Program-made: the position numbers and the translations under genes
Source of the DNA: Diadophis punctatus similis
Taxonomy: Eukaryota > Chordata > Lepidosauria > Squamata > Dipsadidae
Assembly (NCBI GenBank): GCA_023053685.1
Contig: JALIGW010000005.1
Span: forward strand, 47,085,242-47,149,241
Direction of reading: 5' to 3'
DNA: 64,000 nt
Shown here: piece by piece, positions 36,555 to 46,700 of the stretch
Position numbering within the stretch: the first letter of the stretch is position 1
How the letters are laid out: each line of letters starts with the position of its first letter
The notes under the pieces: generated by a model
Seen by the model: only the letters and a program-made list of their open reading frames with translations
What the model was told of the DNA's origin: nothing
Databases searched by the model: none

Positions 36555-37888
36555 CATCTCCACCCCATCTCACTTCAGGGAAGTGGGTGATGTGATGTGA
36601 TGTGCCGATGCCTGGACGATGTGAGGTTCTGGATGGGAGTTAACAGGCTCAAGCTCAACCCGGACAAGACCGAGTGGCTATGGATATTGCCTTCTAAGGA
36701 TCATGTCGACTGTCCCTCCCTGGTTCTTGGGGGAGAGAAATTAACTCCCTCAGAACAGGTTCGCAATTTGGATATTCTCCTAGATCCACAGCTAAAATTG
36801 GATCAACATCTTTCTGTTGTGGCTAGGGGGACCTTTGCACAGGTTCGCTTGGTGCACCAATTGCGACCCTACTTGGAGCAGGAGGCTCTGCTCACGGTCA
36901 CTCATGCCCTTATCACCTCACTATTGAATATTGTAATGCGCTCTACATGGGGCTATCCTTAAAGAGTGTTCAGAGACTTCAGTTGGTCCAAAATGCAGCT
37001 GCGCGAGCTGTGCTGGGTACACCAAGATACACCCATGTAACACCAATTTTCCGCCAGCTGCATTGGCTACCTATTGGTCTCCGGTCACAATTCAAGGTCT
37101 TGGTTATTACCTTTAAAGCCCTATATGGCACTGGGCCAGGATATTTACGGGACCATCTACTACCACATACCTCCCAGTGACTGGTGAGATCCCACAGAGT
37201 TGGTCTCCTTCGGGTCCCATCAGCCAGACAATGTCGGTTGGCGGGACCGCGAGGGAGAGCCTTTGACTCTGTGGAACCAACTACCTCCGGAGATCTGGAC
37301 CACCCCTGACAGATGTGAGAATTAATCTCACAGAGGAGATGTTTGATCTTTTCCCGGAGTTCTTACATTAGAAATGAAACCGCAGTTTAAAAGTCTAAGT
37401 AAAAATATTTATTTAGGTACAAAACAATAAATCCTCATTTGTTTACATCTCTAATATGAATGTGCATCTCTAATATGAATGTGGAAGACAGAGCAAGAAG
37501 GATAGAGCGGAGAATGGAATTCACATATGCGTACAAGAACATATCAATCACGTGCTCGGGAATAAACCATTATATTGAATAGGGATGCATCTCCCTGATA
37601 TACATGTAACAGGCAATAATCACACCGTGACAACCCCCACTTTGCTGGCCTTCCGCAAAGCTGTTAAGACCTGGCTCTTCCAGCTGGCCTGGGGATAGGG
37701 ACTGTGGAGAATGATTTTAAACGGCCACCTCGTGATATGCTTGATATTTTTTAACTTTTATATGCATTTTAACATTGTTTGTTTCTTATGGTTTTGTTCA
37801 TTCACATGTTTCTCTTTGCTGTTAGCTGCCCAGAGTCCCTCGGGAGTTGGGTAGCATACAAATTGAACAAAATAAATAAATAAATAAA
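36555..37888 (+). mobile_element. L2-type LINE, 5'-truncated
   Basis: Plus-strand frames 36597-36962 and 36947-37180 carry MGVNRLKLNPDKTEWLWI, FAQVRLVHQLRPYL, LQLVQNAAARAVLG and LHWLPIGLRSQFKVLVITFK, the post-RT domain of L2 LINEs. One frameshift lies at about 36950. The 3' end has the CCAGAGTCCCTCGGGAGTTGG box and an (AAAT)n tail. A solo LTR (37307-37632) splits it. Confidence 0.9.
37307..37632. mobile_element. Solo LTR, 326 bp, inside the L2 LINE
   Basis: It begins TGACAGATGTGAGAATTA and ends CACACCGTGACA (TG...CA). A 5-bp duplication ACCCC lies at 37302-37306 and 37633-37637, and the L2 sequence reads through cleanly if it is removed. An AATAAATCC signal lies at about 37426. A 20-bp unit (CATCTCTAATATGAATGTG) is doubled at about 37447-37484. 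The 5-bp duplication fits Gypsy or ERV LTRs; which one is undecided. Confidence 0.85.
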
Positions 37889-37894
37889 TTTTAA
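37889..37894. other. Junction back into the L1 relic
   Basis: The L2 tail ends and L1-like sequence resumes here. Confidence 0.5.
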
Positions 37895-38860
37895 TATTTT
37901 TGTCAAAATCTTTGTCTTCTGTTTATTAATCCTGAAACCTGCTAATGCACCCAATCCTTTTTATTTTCCCATTAATGTATTTATTCCCTTTAGAAGATCC
38001 TCAAAAATCAACACCAAGTCATCAGCAAATGTTATAAACTTAGAAATTTCATTTTAAAACTTTGCTTCCACAATTCTCTCATCTTATCTTGTATAGCTTT
38101 TCAATATTTCAAGAATTAAAACAGAGAGGAGACAACAGGAATCCCTATCTTGTCCCCTTTTTTTGTATCTCACAGGCTTTTCTTAGAACACCATTGACAA
38201 TTATTAGTGCTTGTGAAGTATAAGTTGATTTTAACCTGTTTAATAAAATTCTGTCTAACATTCATATCTTCCGAAAGTTTAACCAGAAAGGTCCCAGTTC
38301 ATATTGTCAAAAGCCTTCTCTTTGTCTAACAAAGTCACTGTTGCTTGATTTTCATTATGTAGTTTCAACTATTCCAAAATGCCCAACACATTTCTAATGC
38401 CATCCTTTTAAACTGTCTTTTAAGTAAAAACCAACATTGATCCTCATGAATAAATTATCACAAAACTATTTTTAACCTCTCAGCCAATAATATTGACTAT
38501 AATGACAACTTATAGTCATTATTCAATAAAGACATTGACTGATAGTTTTTTTTAGTTAAAGTCAATGCTTGATCTGCCCTCTTATACTGTAGCTATTTTC
38601 ATTTGGATGAGGAAGGGAGATAATGTCTTTATTAATGTCTATCTTCCACCTGCACAAACTGCCAGTGGCATTAGCTCTGCTAGGAACTAATAAGATTTAT
38701 ACATAACTTGTATTATGACAAATTCTCCCCAGACCTTTCTCATTTTGTTGTGCAATTTTAATTCAAGGTGAGGATACAATGTATCTTGTTAAAAAAATTT
38801 TTTTAAGGAGGCAAGAATAATGAATCCTGCTAAAAAATTGTTGACAAAGGAAAGGGAGGG

Positions 38861-39069
38861 TCTATGGAGATTCTCAGTCATCCAGATCATGGTTGTATCA
38901 AAGGTGCTTTTTCAAAAGGCAACTGGACTTTGTTTTTCCTTTAAGACATTTTGTCTCTGTTCCAAGAAGCTTCTTCAGTTCTGAACTTCAGAAGCTTCTT
39001 GGAAGAGAAGCAAAATGTCTTGAAGGAAAAACAAAGTCCAGTTGCCTTTTGAAAAAGCACCTTTGGGGC
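38861..39069 (+). mobile_element. Palindromic element, 209 bp
   Basis: A 10-bp duplication AAAGGGAGGG flanks it at 38851-38860 and 39070-39079. After a 38-bp unique left part (GAGATTCTCAGTCATCC...), positions 38899-39065 form a near-perfect hairpin of two roughly 80-base arms, centred on AAGCTTCTTCAGTTCTGAAC. A decayed copy is at 24889-25030. It has no coding capacity. I do not know the class. Confidence 0.8.
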
Positions 39070-39079
39070 AAAGGGAGGG

Positions 39080-39767
39080 TTTTCATGGCACTAACTAACT
39101 CCACAACTGCATACTCCTTTGTGGAAGACCACAGAGCCATGTTTAACCCCTTTTTGCAAGGCCAGGAGAATGGGGGAGAATAATATTATCTTTATCCTTT
39201 TTTCAATAACTGAATCCTCCATCTAAATATTATGTATATGTTGTTTGCCCTTAGCTGATTATATCAATACAATAAAAAAATATGTAGATACTTAGGTTTC
39301 AAGTAACTGTTTGAAGCAGTTACATTACTTTCGATGGATTATTTCTAAATTCGTAAAAGTGCCAAAAGTAGAAATGGCAAATAGTAAAAGTACTATTAAT
39401 AAATACATGTGGATCCCCATTGAGGAAGCCATTCCGCATGTAAAGTGATGCTGTTATTATGCATAAATGATTAAAAATAGAAATCAGTCAGTACAATCTA
39501 TAAAAAGTCCCATTGTAAATTATTCAGAGTTCTGAGTAGCGGTCAGAAAATGGCCATAGCACAGCATCTTTAAAAAGGTCATTAAACTGAAACATAAAAT
39601 TTAAAGAACCTCCCAGAAGTCTTGTTAGCTTATCCAATTTGTTAATATCTCTGTAGAACTAACAGTCAATGCTGGTATGAAATGAAAATTATATGTGTGT
39701 ATTTTTCTTTTAATCTATTGAAACCTAAAACTGACTAAGTTTTGCAGACACCTAAAAATCTAAATAG
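39080..39767. other. No gene or named repeat seen
   Basis: AT-rich spacer before the second solo LTR. Confidence 0.4.
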
Positions 39768-39772
39768 CTAAA

Positions 39773-40101
39773 TGTTGAGAGATGAGAATAAATCTCATAG
39801 AGGCGATTTGGATCTTTGCTTGGAATTCAGACAGTTAGAAATAAAGCCGAGATTAAAAGTCTAATAGAAATATTTATTTCGGTATAAAAACAATAAATCC
39901 TGAATAATTACATCTTTGCTAAGAAACACGACCGTTCGGGTCAGAGTCAAGTCAAAAAGTGATTAATGGTGGTTTAGGAATGCACACATGCGCAAAGAAC
40001 ATCATATCATGTGTTCTGCTTACAGTGGAATGTACCATAATATTAGATAGGAGTGCATCACCCTGCATAGACATACAACTGACAATATTCACTATGTGAC
40101 A
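39773..40101. mobile_element. Solo LTR, 329 bp, same family as 37307
   Basis: It begins TGTTGAGAGATGAGAATA and ends CACTATGTGACA, with a 5-bp duplication CTAAA at 39768-39772 and 40102-40106. It is colinear with the LTR at 37307-37632 (shared ATCTCA.AGAGG.GAT, TTAAAAGTCTAA, AATAAATCCT and ATAGGAGTGCATC blocks) but clearly diverged from it. No internal region is left. Confidence 0.85.
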
Positions 40102-40221
40102 CTAAAAATAATAATGTAGCAAGTATGCTGGTGACATCGGTTTGACTGTGGAAAACTATTTTCCATTTGGAAGGAACACAAACTATTTATAATGCTGTTA
40201 TATTCAAAGCACAATTAACTA

Positions 40222-41624
40222 CCGTATTTTTCGGAGTATAGGACGCACCTTTTTACTCCCAAAAAGGGGGTCAAAAAGTGGGTGCGTCTTATACACCGAA
40301 TGCAGCCCCCAACCCCCCCCAGCCCCCACCCTTCAGAGGTTTTCCCCGCTGCCGCCGCCACCGCCGCTTGCCCCCCCCCACTGCTTGCCCCCGCCATCCC
40401 TGCTGTTGCTTGCCGCCGCCACCACCGCTGCTTGCCCCCACCACCCATTCCTGAGCTAGCATAAAATCTAGCACCCCAGTCCTTTCGAGGTGCCACCGCT
40501 CCGCTTCGATCCCCACCGCTTCCCGCTTGCGAGCGAGCGGGCGTGCGAGCAGGCGAAGCGCGGCGGCAGGCAGGTGTCTTGGAAGCGCCGAGGGCAGCAC
40601 GCGCGTCCGGGATGCCCCCCTCTGTGCTTTCCGCTTAGCCGGCAGCAGCGGGCGCAGCGAGTCCCGTCCTCACGCGCGTCCCCGGCGCTTGCTGTGGCGA
40701 CGCTGTTTTCTCCGAGACCTTTGTCTACTGCTCCTTCTCCGAGACAAAGGTCTCAGAGAAAACAGCGTCGCCACAGCAAGCGCCGGGGACGCGCGTGAGG
40801 ACGGGACTCGCTGCGCCCGCTGCTGCCGGCTAAGCAGAAAGCACAGAGAGGGGCATCCCGGACGCGCGTGCTGCCCTCGGCGCTTCCAAAACACCTGCCT
40901 GCCGCCGCGCTTCGCCTGCTTCCTCAGCTGCTCTTCTCTAGCGAGCGCTCTTTGGCCGGGAAAACCAGGAGCCGCCGCTTTCGCCGCAGATCTGCTCAGC
41001 TCAAGTGGCAGCCCTTGAACTTCAGGAGGGAACTGGCTGCGAGACCGGGAGGACTTGTGGACTTCAACTCTAGCTAGCATGACTGGAGGAGGAATTCTGG
41101 GAGTTGAAGTCCACAAGTCTTAAACTTGCCAAGGGGGTGCAAGGGTCTTCAAACTTGTGGACTTCAACTCCCAGAATTCCTCCTCCAGTCATGCTAGCTC
41201 AGGAATTGGAGTTGAAGTCCACAAGTCTTAAAGCTGTCAAGTTTGAAGACCCCTGGGTTAGGGATGCAAGGGTCTTCAAACTTGGCAAGACTTTTTACAA
41301 CCATGTACACTTTTTACAAACTTCAAACTTGACAGCTTTAAGACTTGTGGACTTCAACTCCCATTCCTGAGCTAGCATGACTGGAGAAGGAATTCTGGGA
41401 GTTGAAGTCCACAAGTCTTAAAGCTGTCAAGTTTGAAGTTTGTAAAAAGTGTACATGGTTGTAAAAAGTATACATGGTTGTAAAAAGTATTCTGCTACAT
41501 TGGTATTTTATTAAATAATATATTACTACACCATTTGGTTCAGAATACTTTTTTCCTTGTTTTCCTCCTCTAAAATCTAGGTGTGTCTTATACTCCGGTG
41601 CGTCCTATACTCCGAAAAATACGG
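40222..41624. mobile_element. TIR element with a nested GC-rich palindrome
   Basis: Terminal inverted repeats are CCGTATTTTTCGGAGTATA and its complement, followed inward by GGACGCACC / GTGCGTCC units. TA lies on both sides (40220-40221, 41625-41626). A GC-rich near-perfect palindrome of about 370 bp is centred at about 40736. Several hairpins of the GACTTGTGGACTTCAACTC / GAGTTGAAGTCCACAAGTC unit lie at 41050-41430. The mirrored open frames on both strands across the palindrome (40527-41018 and 40670-41116) are artefacts of its symmetry. No transposase is present. The same ends occur at 50068-51073. Confidence 0.85.
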
Positions 41625-41626
41625 TA

Positions 41627-41935
41627 TATATTAATTCAGTTAATCCATTATGCTGAACTATAACAGTAGCTTGATTGATTGATTTGGCTTCCCAAGCTGT
41701 GGGAATCCAGATATGATGATTTATAAAACATGATCTACTATGTTTGCAAATCAACCCAATTGTGGTTTATGCAATAAAATATTGGTTCAACTCAGTTTTG
41801 AGCAATTGTGAGTGAGCTAGGCAGGATGTATTGCATTCTAAAAGATTAATGAGTTGGGCTGCCCTTAGTTAAAATCATATTTTCTTCATCAAAGTTCAAG
41901 TAATTTTAGATCAACAAAATAATATTATGAGTTTA
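41627..41935. other. No gene or named repeat seen
   Basis: AT-rich spacer. Confidence 0.4.
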
Positions 41936-42870
41936 ATAACAGAATAACAGAGTTGGAAGGAGCCTTGAGGTCTTCCAGTCCAACCCCCTGCTCAGGCAGG
42001 AAAAAAATGGTTTTCCAATCTCTTCTTAAAAACTTCCAGTGTTGTAGCATTCATAATTTCTGGAGGTAAGTTTGTTTGTTTGTTTGTCAAACATGTACAA
42101 GATAACAAGTATAGGTATGAACATAAACACGAACAAAGGAAGTAAATACAGATAAATGGGGACAGTAGGACAGGGACAGTAGGCATGCTGGTGCGCTTAT
42201 GTATGCCCTTTATGGACCTCTTAAGAATGGGGTGAGGTCCACGGTAGACAGTTTGAGATCGAAGATGTGAGGGTTTGAGGCTGTAACAATGGAGTCGGGC
42301 AGAGTATTCCAGGCATTGACCACTCTGTTGCTGAAGTCGTATTTTCTACAACCGAGTTTGAAGCGGCTTACCTTGAGTTTGTATCGATTGTTTGCCCGTG
42401 TATTATTGTGGTTGAAGCTGAAGAAGTTATTGACAGGCAAGGCATTGTAGCAGACAATTTTATGTACTGTGCTTAGATCGGACCGCAGGCGGTACAGTTC
42501 CAGATTGTCCAAGCCCAAAATTTCAAGCCTGGTGGCATAGGAAATTCTATTGTGAGTAGAGGAGTGGAGTACTCTTCTTGTGAAATACCTCTGAACCCGC
42601 TCAATCATGTTAATGTCCGATATACAGTGTGGGTTCCAGGTGGATGAGCTGTATTCAAGAACTGGTCTGGCAAAGGTTTTGTATGCTGTTCCACTGATTA
42701 ATTGTTCTAACTGTCATGAAACTTCTTAATTCTAGGTTGCTTCTCTCCTTGATTAGTTTCCATCTATTTTTTCTTATCCTGCCTTCTGGTGCTTTGGACA
42801 ATAAGTTGACCCCCCTCTTCTTCGTGGCAGCCCCTCAAATATTGGAACACTGCTATCATGCCACCCCTAG
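41936..42870 (-). mobile_element. CR1 LINE 3' region, split by another LINE
   Basis: The left part (41940-42065) is the complement of the CR1 3' end (AGTTGGAAGGAGCC, CCAACCCCCTGCTC). It resumes at about 42685 (CTGTTCCACTGATT to CACCCCTAGTCCTTC). Removing 42066-42680 rejoins it in step with the CR1 at 25440-25770. Confidence 0.85.
42066..42680 (-). mobile_element. CR1-superfamily LINE, 5'-truncated, nested in CR1
   Basis: A minus-strand 132-codon frame (42210-42608) has RVQRYFTRRVLHSS, LEILGLDNLELY, KYDFSNRVVNAWNTLPDS and ends DLTPFLRGP, like the element at 364-1110. The 3' UTR and a (TTTG)n tail lie at the left. The intact frame suggests it is among the younger LINEs here. Confidence 0.9.
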
Positions 42871-42984
42871 TCCTTCTTTTTATATTGTATATTGTATATT
42901 TTATATTGGGATTTTTTGCTAAAACAATTTAGTTCAAGTAGGCAAAAAAAAAAAAAAAAAGTAAGAGTCCCTGTGGATTTTACT
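42871..42984. repeat. Short TATATTGTATATT and poly(A) patch
   Basis: A TATATTGTA-type repeat at 42880-42906 and an 18-base A run at 42943-42960. Confidence 0.7.
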
Positions 42985-43270
42985 CCATTGAACATTACTA
43001 AGGGGAGATGCTCTTATCTGTCTCAAGGCCACTGAGCCAGCCCTGTGCAAACACATTGCCATAGTCATGTGGCCAGCATGACATCACGGAATGCTGTTAC
43101 CTTCCCACTGAAGTGGTACCTATGTAATCTTGCATTTGCATGTTTTCAAACTGTTAAGTTAGCAATAGCTGGGATGAGGACAGGAACATGGTGCTCAGGT
43201 CTTGAACTTGGGCTGCTGGCTTTCCAGCCAACAAGCTCAGCGTTTTAACTACTGAGCCACTGCGCCGCCC
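42985..43270 (-). mobile_element. tRNA-derived squamate SINE, second copy
   Basis: The right end is the complement of a tRNA-like head (GGCGCAGTGGCTCAGTAGTT), with a B-box-like segment at about 43195-43215. The body shares GTCATGTGGCCAGCATGA and GCTGTTACCTTCCCAC with the copy at 4660-4980. Confidence 0.75.
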
Positions 43271-43684
43271 TAATCCAAGTAGAGCTAATACAAATTGTCC
43301 TAAGGATCTAATCAAGGCATACACTTGTAATAGCCCATCCCCCAGGTTCCTATTTTCTATTAGTATTTTGAAAAAGTCAGTAGGTTCCCCAGAACTGGAT
43401 CTGTGGATTGGAATGTCAGAAAAGATATAATCCTTGTAATTTAAGTCAACAATAAGAGAAATATAACTATGGGTATCAAATTGCAGCATCCCTGTCAGTC
43501 CCATGTTGTCTTGTGCAAACATCTGGGGTGACAGAAATTGTGACCCTTTCCTTTTATCTTTTGTAAGGATATCTAGTCTGAATTGTTTGACATAAAATCC
43601 AAAATATATGCTTGTTACATTATCTGTGGTGGTGGTGACTCTGCAGAAATATCTTATTAGATTTAAGGAGAGGACCTTCCACAA
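43271..43684 (-). other. Unexplained open frame, about 138 codons
   Basis: The frame opens at 43684 and stays open into the SINE, ending at 43154; the last 39 codons belong to the SINE. The non-repeat part (MWKVLSLNLIRYF..., DILTKDKRKGSQ, DLNYKDYIFSDIPI) has balanced composition and no low complexity. I recognise no family in it. It may be a chance frame, an old exon or a transposon piece. Confidence 0.25.
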
Positions 43685-44694
43685 AACTAATGGCAGTCAG
43701 TAATTTTTTTCCCAGCAATACTTCTGACAGCTATGTTTCATCTTTTTCAAGGATAATCAAAACATTGGTTCATGTCATGGTGTGCATTCTGCAATACCAG
43801 TAGTAGCTTCTAATGCTATGATCAAAACCATTTTACAGATACTTACTTTTTTTCTCCTTAGTAGATTTTCTTGAGAAACGAAACAAAACTATAAGTAATG
43901 AGAAAACCCAGAGAATTACAAGTGGAAGACAAAACTCATGTCTCTTAAGTTCCTTGAATGAAGCAAACCAGTAAAAATCTCACCTAGAAGCCTTTTGTCA
44001 AGGCTGTCCTGCTCAAGGCTATAGACAACCTGGCCAGAAGCTATGACAGATTGTTGCATGGTGGAATTCTGCTTGAGGGTTATATTAGAGAAAGCAATGA
44101 CAAGTTGATATAACAACTACAGCCATAGCCAGTAAACATGATGCAGTCTAAGTTCCAAAGGAAGTAAGAGTTATCACCAGTAACCAAGATTCCATGGGCC
44201 AATAATATATTAAGGGCCAGGCGAGGTTGTTGTTAAAACTTTATCAATCACCCCAGTAAGAAAATTATCAGTATTTACTACAAAATGGAAAATGCAAAAT
44301 TAGACAAGAACTTTTTCCATTATTGTCTTCACACTCAAAATTTAAAGTTCTAATATTGGAGCACGAGACAAAAATATACTGAATATAAAATATACAGACC
44401 CTGTATTGGTATTGTTGTTTTGCATTCTTTTAATAAAAGCAATAGTTTCAACATCCTAAAACTTATAGTATTTGTGAGTGCGTGTATACTTTTTTATTTA
44501 TTCCAGGTTCACAAAAGAGCATACCCAAAAAATATTAATACATTTCTAGAGAATTATCTCATTCATAGGAAATAAGAGCTGTATTAGAAGCAGCAGAAAA
44601 TCCTCTTTTGTTTGTTTGGGGATAGACATACCAAACCAGGAATATTAAAATTATCTCAGAGTTCTGTATTAAGTCCTGAATTCCTAGTTTTATA
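43685..44694. other. No named feature; weak frame at 43916-44116
   Basis: A 66-codon minus-strand frame at 43916-44116 is not recognised. The rest is AT-rich. Confidence 0.35.
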
Positions 44695-44780
44695 TAGAAT
44701 AGAATAGAATAGAATAGAATGGAATGGAATGGAATGGAATGGAATGGAATGGAATGGAATGGAATGGAATGGAATGGAAT
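44695..44780. repeat. (ATAGA)n to (ATGGA)n microsatellite
   Basis: About five ATAGA units pass into about twelve ATGGA units. They sit exactly at the 3' end of the minus-strand LINE to the right. In snakes this pentanucleotide class is known to be carried by CR1-type LINE tails. Confidence 0.95.
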
Positions 44781-45065
44781 AATAGATTGCTTTATTGGCC
44801 AAGTGTGATTAGACACACAAGGAATTTGTTTTTGGTGCATATGCTCTCAGTGTACATAAAAGACAAGATAAATTTGTCAAGAATCATATGGTACAACACC
44901 TAATGATGGTCATAGGGTACAAATAAGCAATCAGGAAACAATCAGTATCAATATAAATCATAAGCATACAAGCAACAAGTTACAGTCCTGCAGTCATAAG
45001 TGGGAGGAGATGGGTGATAAGAACAATGAAAAGACTGATAGGAGTGGAGTGAGAAACATATTTGC
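44781..45065 (-). mobile_element. Snake CR1-type LINE 3' UTR
   Basis: The sequence ATTGCTTTATTGGCCAAGTGTGATTAGACACACAAGGAATTTG and what follows is the 3' UTR of a LINE that ends in AATAG-type repeats in colubroid snakes. Only the non-coding end is present. Confidence 0.75.
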
Positions 45066-45709
45066 AATTTTGTTCTCAGTACAAATAAAAATGGTCCTGG
45101 AATATCTCAACTTCTAGTGACTTTAGTTTTCATGAAAATGATATGGAAGTGGTTTGCCATCATCATCTTCCAGGATTGATAGATAAAATATCCTTATCCA
45201 AATTGTAAATTAGTCCCATTAAGATTCCAGGTCCAGATGAAGTCCTGTCACCAGTGAAGACACATCTTAAATGAGGCAATTCTATTCCTATTTATGTGGG
45301 AATCCATTTCTTTTGTACCTCAGTGGAATTTACTTCTCAGAACATTCTCTATTGGTCATTTACAGATTCTTATCAAATCACCAAGCTATTGCTGAGGTAC
45401 TATAATGCCTATATTCATTATTGTTGTATTGGTACAAGCAATGCCAAGTGTCTGGTGATGCTAGGGAGACACCATAAGGGACTAATGAAAAAAAATATTA
45501 CCTCTATGTAATGTTGTACAGTGCCATATTTGTCATGGAACAGGCCGTTCGTTATGAAGCAGAAAAGACTTCACTAACCTGCCATTCTCTACTTCTCAAA
45601 TGGCCATGTCACATGTTTTCCCCCCTAAAACATTCAAGAGAGCATCCAGGAATCAGATGCACAATGCAGGAACAGTGCATCTAAAATGCGTGAAAGAAGG
45701 TCTGGTATC
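45066..45709. other. No gene or named repeat seen
   Basis: AT-rich; nothing recognised before the GC-rich region. Confidence 0.4.
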
Positions 45710-46431
45710 TTCATAATTCTTAATGTCACTCTAGCCGGTAATGAGACAACAACATAGGATGAGCAAACTGGAGAATGACCCATGGGCCAAAGGTCCTCAA
45801 GGTAGAGGCGTTGGAGACCATCACCAAATGGAGGCCGAAAGCCAGCCATTCCGAGGGAAAGACTTTCTGCACAAGCTTTTCCCAGCGCTTGAGTTGGCCC
45901 AGCTTCTCGCAAGCTCCGACTTGGTAGCCTTCGCCGCATCCTTTGCCCGCTTAAATGCATCGTTCGCACACCCTGCTTGCTCCGACAGAGGTCGCTGTGC
46001 AGCCGCTTCGTGCACCGGGGCCAAGGCAGGGCAGCTGCTGGTGGGTTTTGAGTGGCGAGGGTTAGTTGAATTGGGCCACGTTGCAGATTATCACCGCCGG
46101 GCAGGGACCCGCGCTGCTTGCGCAATGGAGACAGAAGGGGTGACGCTGCCAGCATCGAAAGCGCCCCCGGGCCTCGTGCATCAGGATAAAGGGACCTGGG
46201 CAAAAAGCGGCCGAGCTGCCTCGGAGAGCGCAGTTTTGGACTGCAATCGCTTCAGGTCTGGTGCTCATTCCTCTTCGGAGCAGCAGAGGGGCTTCCGGCC
46301 GAGTAGATGCAGATCTGGAGGCCAAGCTCGCCTTCGTGCTACTCCAGGTATACATCTCCCTGCTTTGTTTTTCTGTTAGAGCCGCAGTCGTTGCTGTCAT
46401 CCCCGCGGCTCTTCTCGGCTCGCTCGCCCAT
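45710..46431 (-). pseudogene. Probable third, decayed RING-membrane paralogue
   Basis: Colinear minus-strand segments resemble the two intact genes. An ATG at 46431 opens a 30-codon charged N-terminus (MGERAEKSRG) ending at a TAG. In the same frame IC then nine residues then APK..E (about 46265-46315) mirrors ICYNLFDLERHAPKLLE. About 54 codons on, against 49 in the second gene, SAGPC...I.C.V (about 46085-46118) mirrors SAGPCITCPV. Near the end, VILQFAHPMLLSHYRL (about 45737-45780) mirrors LLLFASTMPFMYNFRI. Ring cysteines are lost and at least two frameshifts separate the blocks. Longer open frames on either strand here are in other phases. Each match is weak on its own; order, spacing, strand and the CpG island make the case. 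Confidence 0.5.
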
Positions 46432-46700
46432 CGCTTCGTTATCACGGTTCGCCTCGCTGCTGGTCTAGCCCAGCGAATAAGGTTGCTAAAAGCCGAGGAT
46501 GGAGTGATCAGGGACTGCGCCTTCCCTTCTCCTCCTTGAACGCGCATTTGGTGCTCCCGGATTCTAACCGGACGCCGGTGGCTCTCCAGCGCGTTTTCCG
46601 GCCCGTCGTCCTGCGGAGGGCTCGATGGATCTCCTCGCGGTTGCCACACGTGGCGCTAGGTCGCAGCCAGAACTGGGTGATTATTTCATGTGGCTCCTGC
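45860..46700. promoter_or_regulatory. CpG island over the decayed paralogue
   Basis: A GC-rich, CpG-containing patch in otherwise AT-rich DNA, like those at 17.1 and 32.6 kb. It could still be a promoter, or could be left over from the dead gene. Confidence 0.5.

Larger units (their letters stand above)
34990..38690 (-). mobile_element. L1-type LINE ORF2 relic, split by nested insertions
   Basis: Minus-strand pieces in ORF2 order run from right to left. They are MSLLNNDYKLSL (about 38500-38540; RPISLLN-type), VTLLDKEKAFDNMNWDLSG (about 38290-38345), the ADDLVL-type catalytic region with LLKGINTLMGK (about 37960-38035), INKQKTKILTK (about 37905), KIERKVKYLGITVTS (about 36280-36330), KMNLFPRIMLFFQTI-like sequence (about 36140-36190), LKQWQRDISKFVWQ (about 36065-36110) and a C-terminal EKIIKNV...F..C region (about 35030-35120). 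Stops and shifts are frequent. It is interrupted at 35293-35540, and at 36349-37890, exactly between the KTKIL and KVKYLGI blocks. Confidence 0.75.

Noticed and set aside
40527..41116. Overlapping 163- and 148-codon frames on opposite strands
   Set aside because: They mirror each other because the DNA is palindromic; they are not genes.
45741..46379. 212-codon plus-strand frame in the 46-kb CpG island
   Set aside because: No recognisable domain; GC-rich sequence makes long chance frames. The colinear minus-strand remnants explain the region better.
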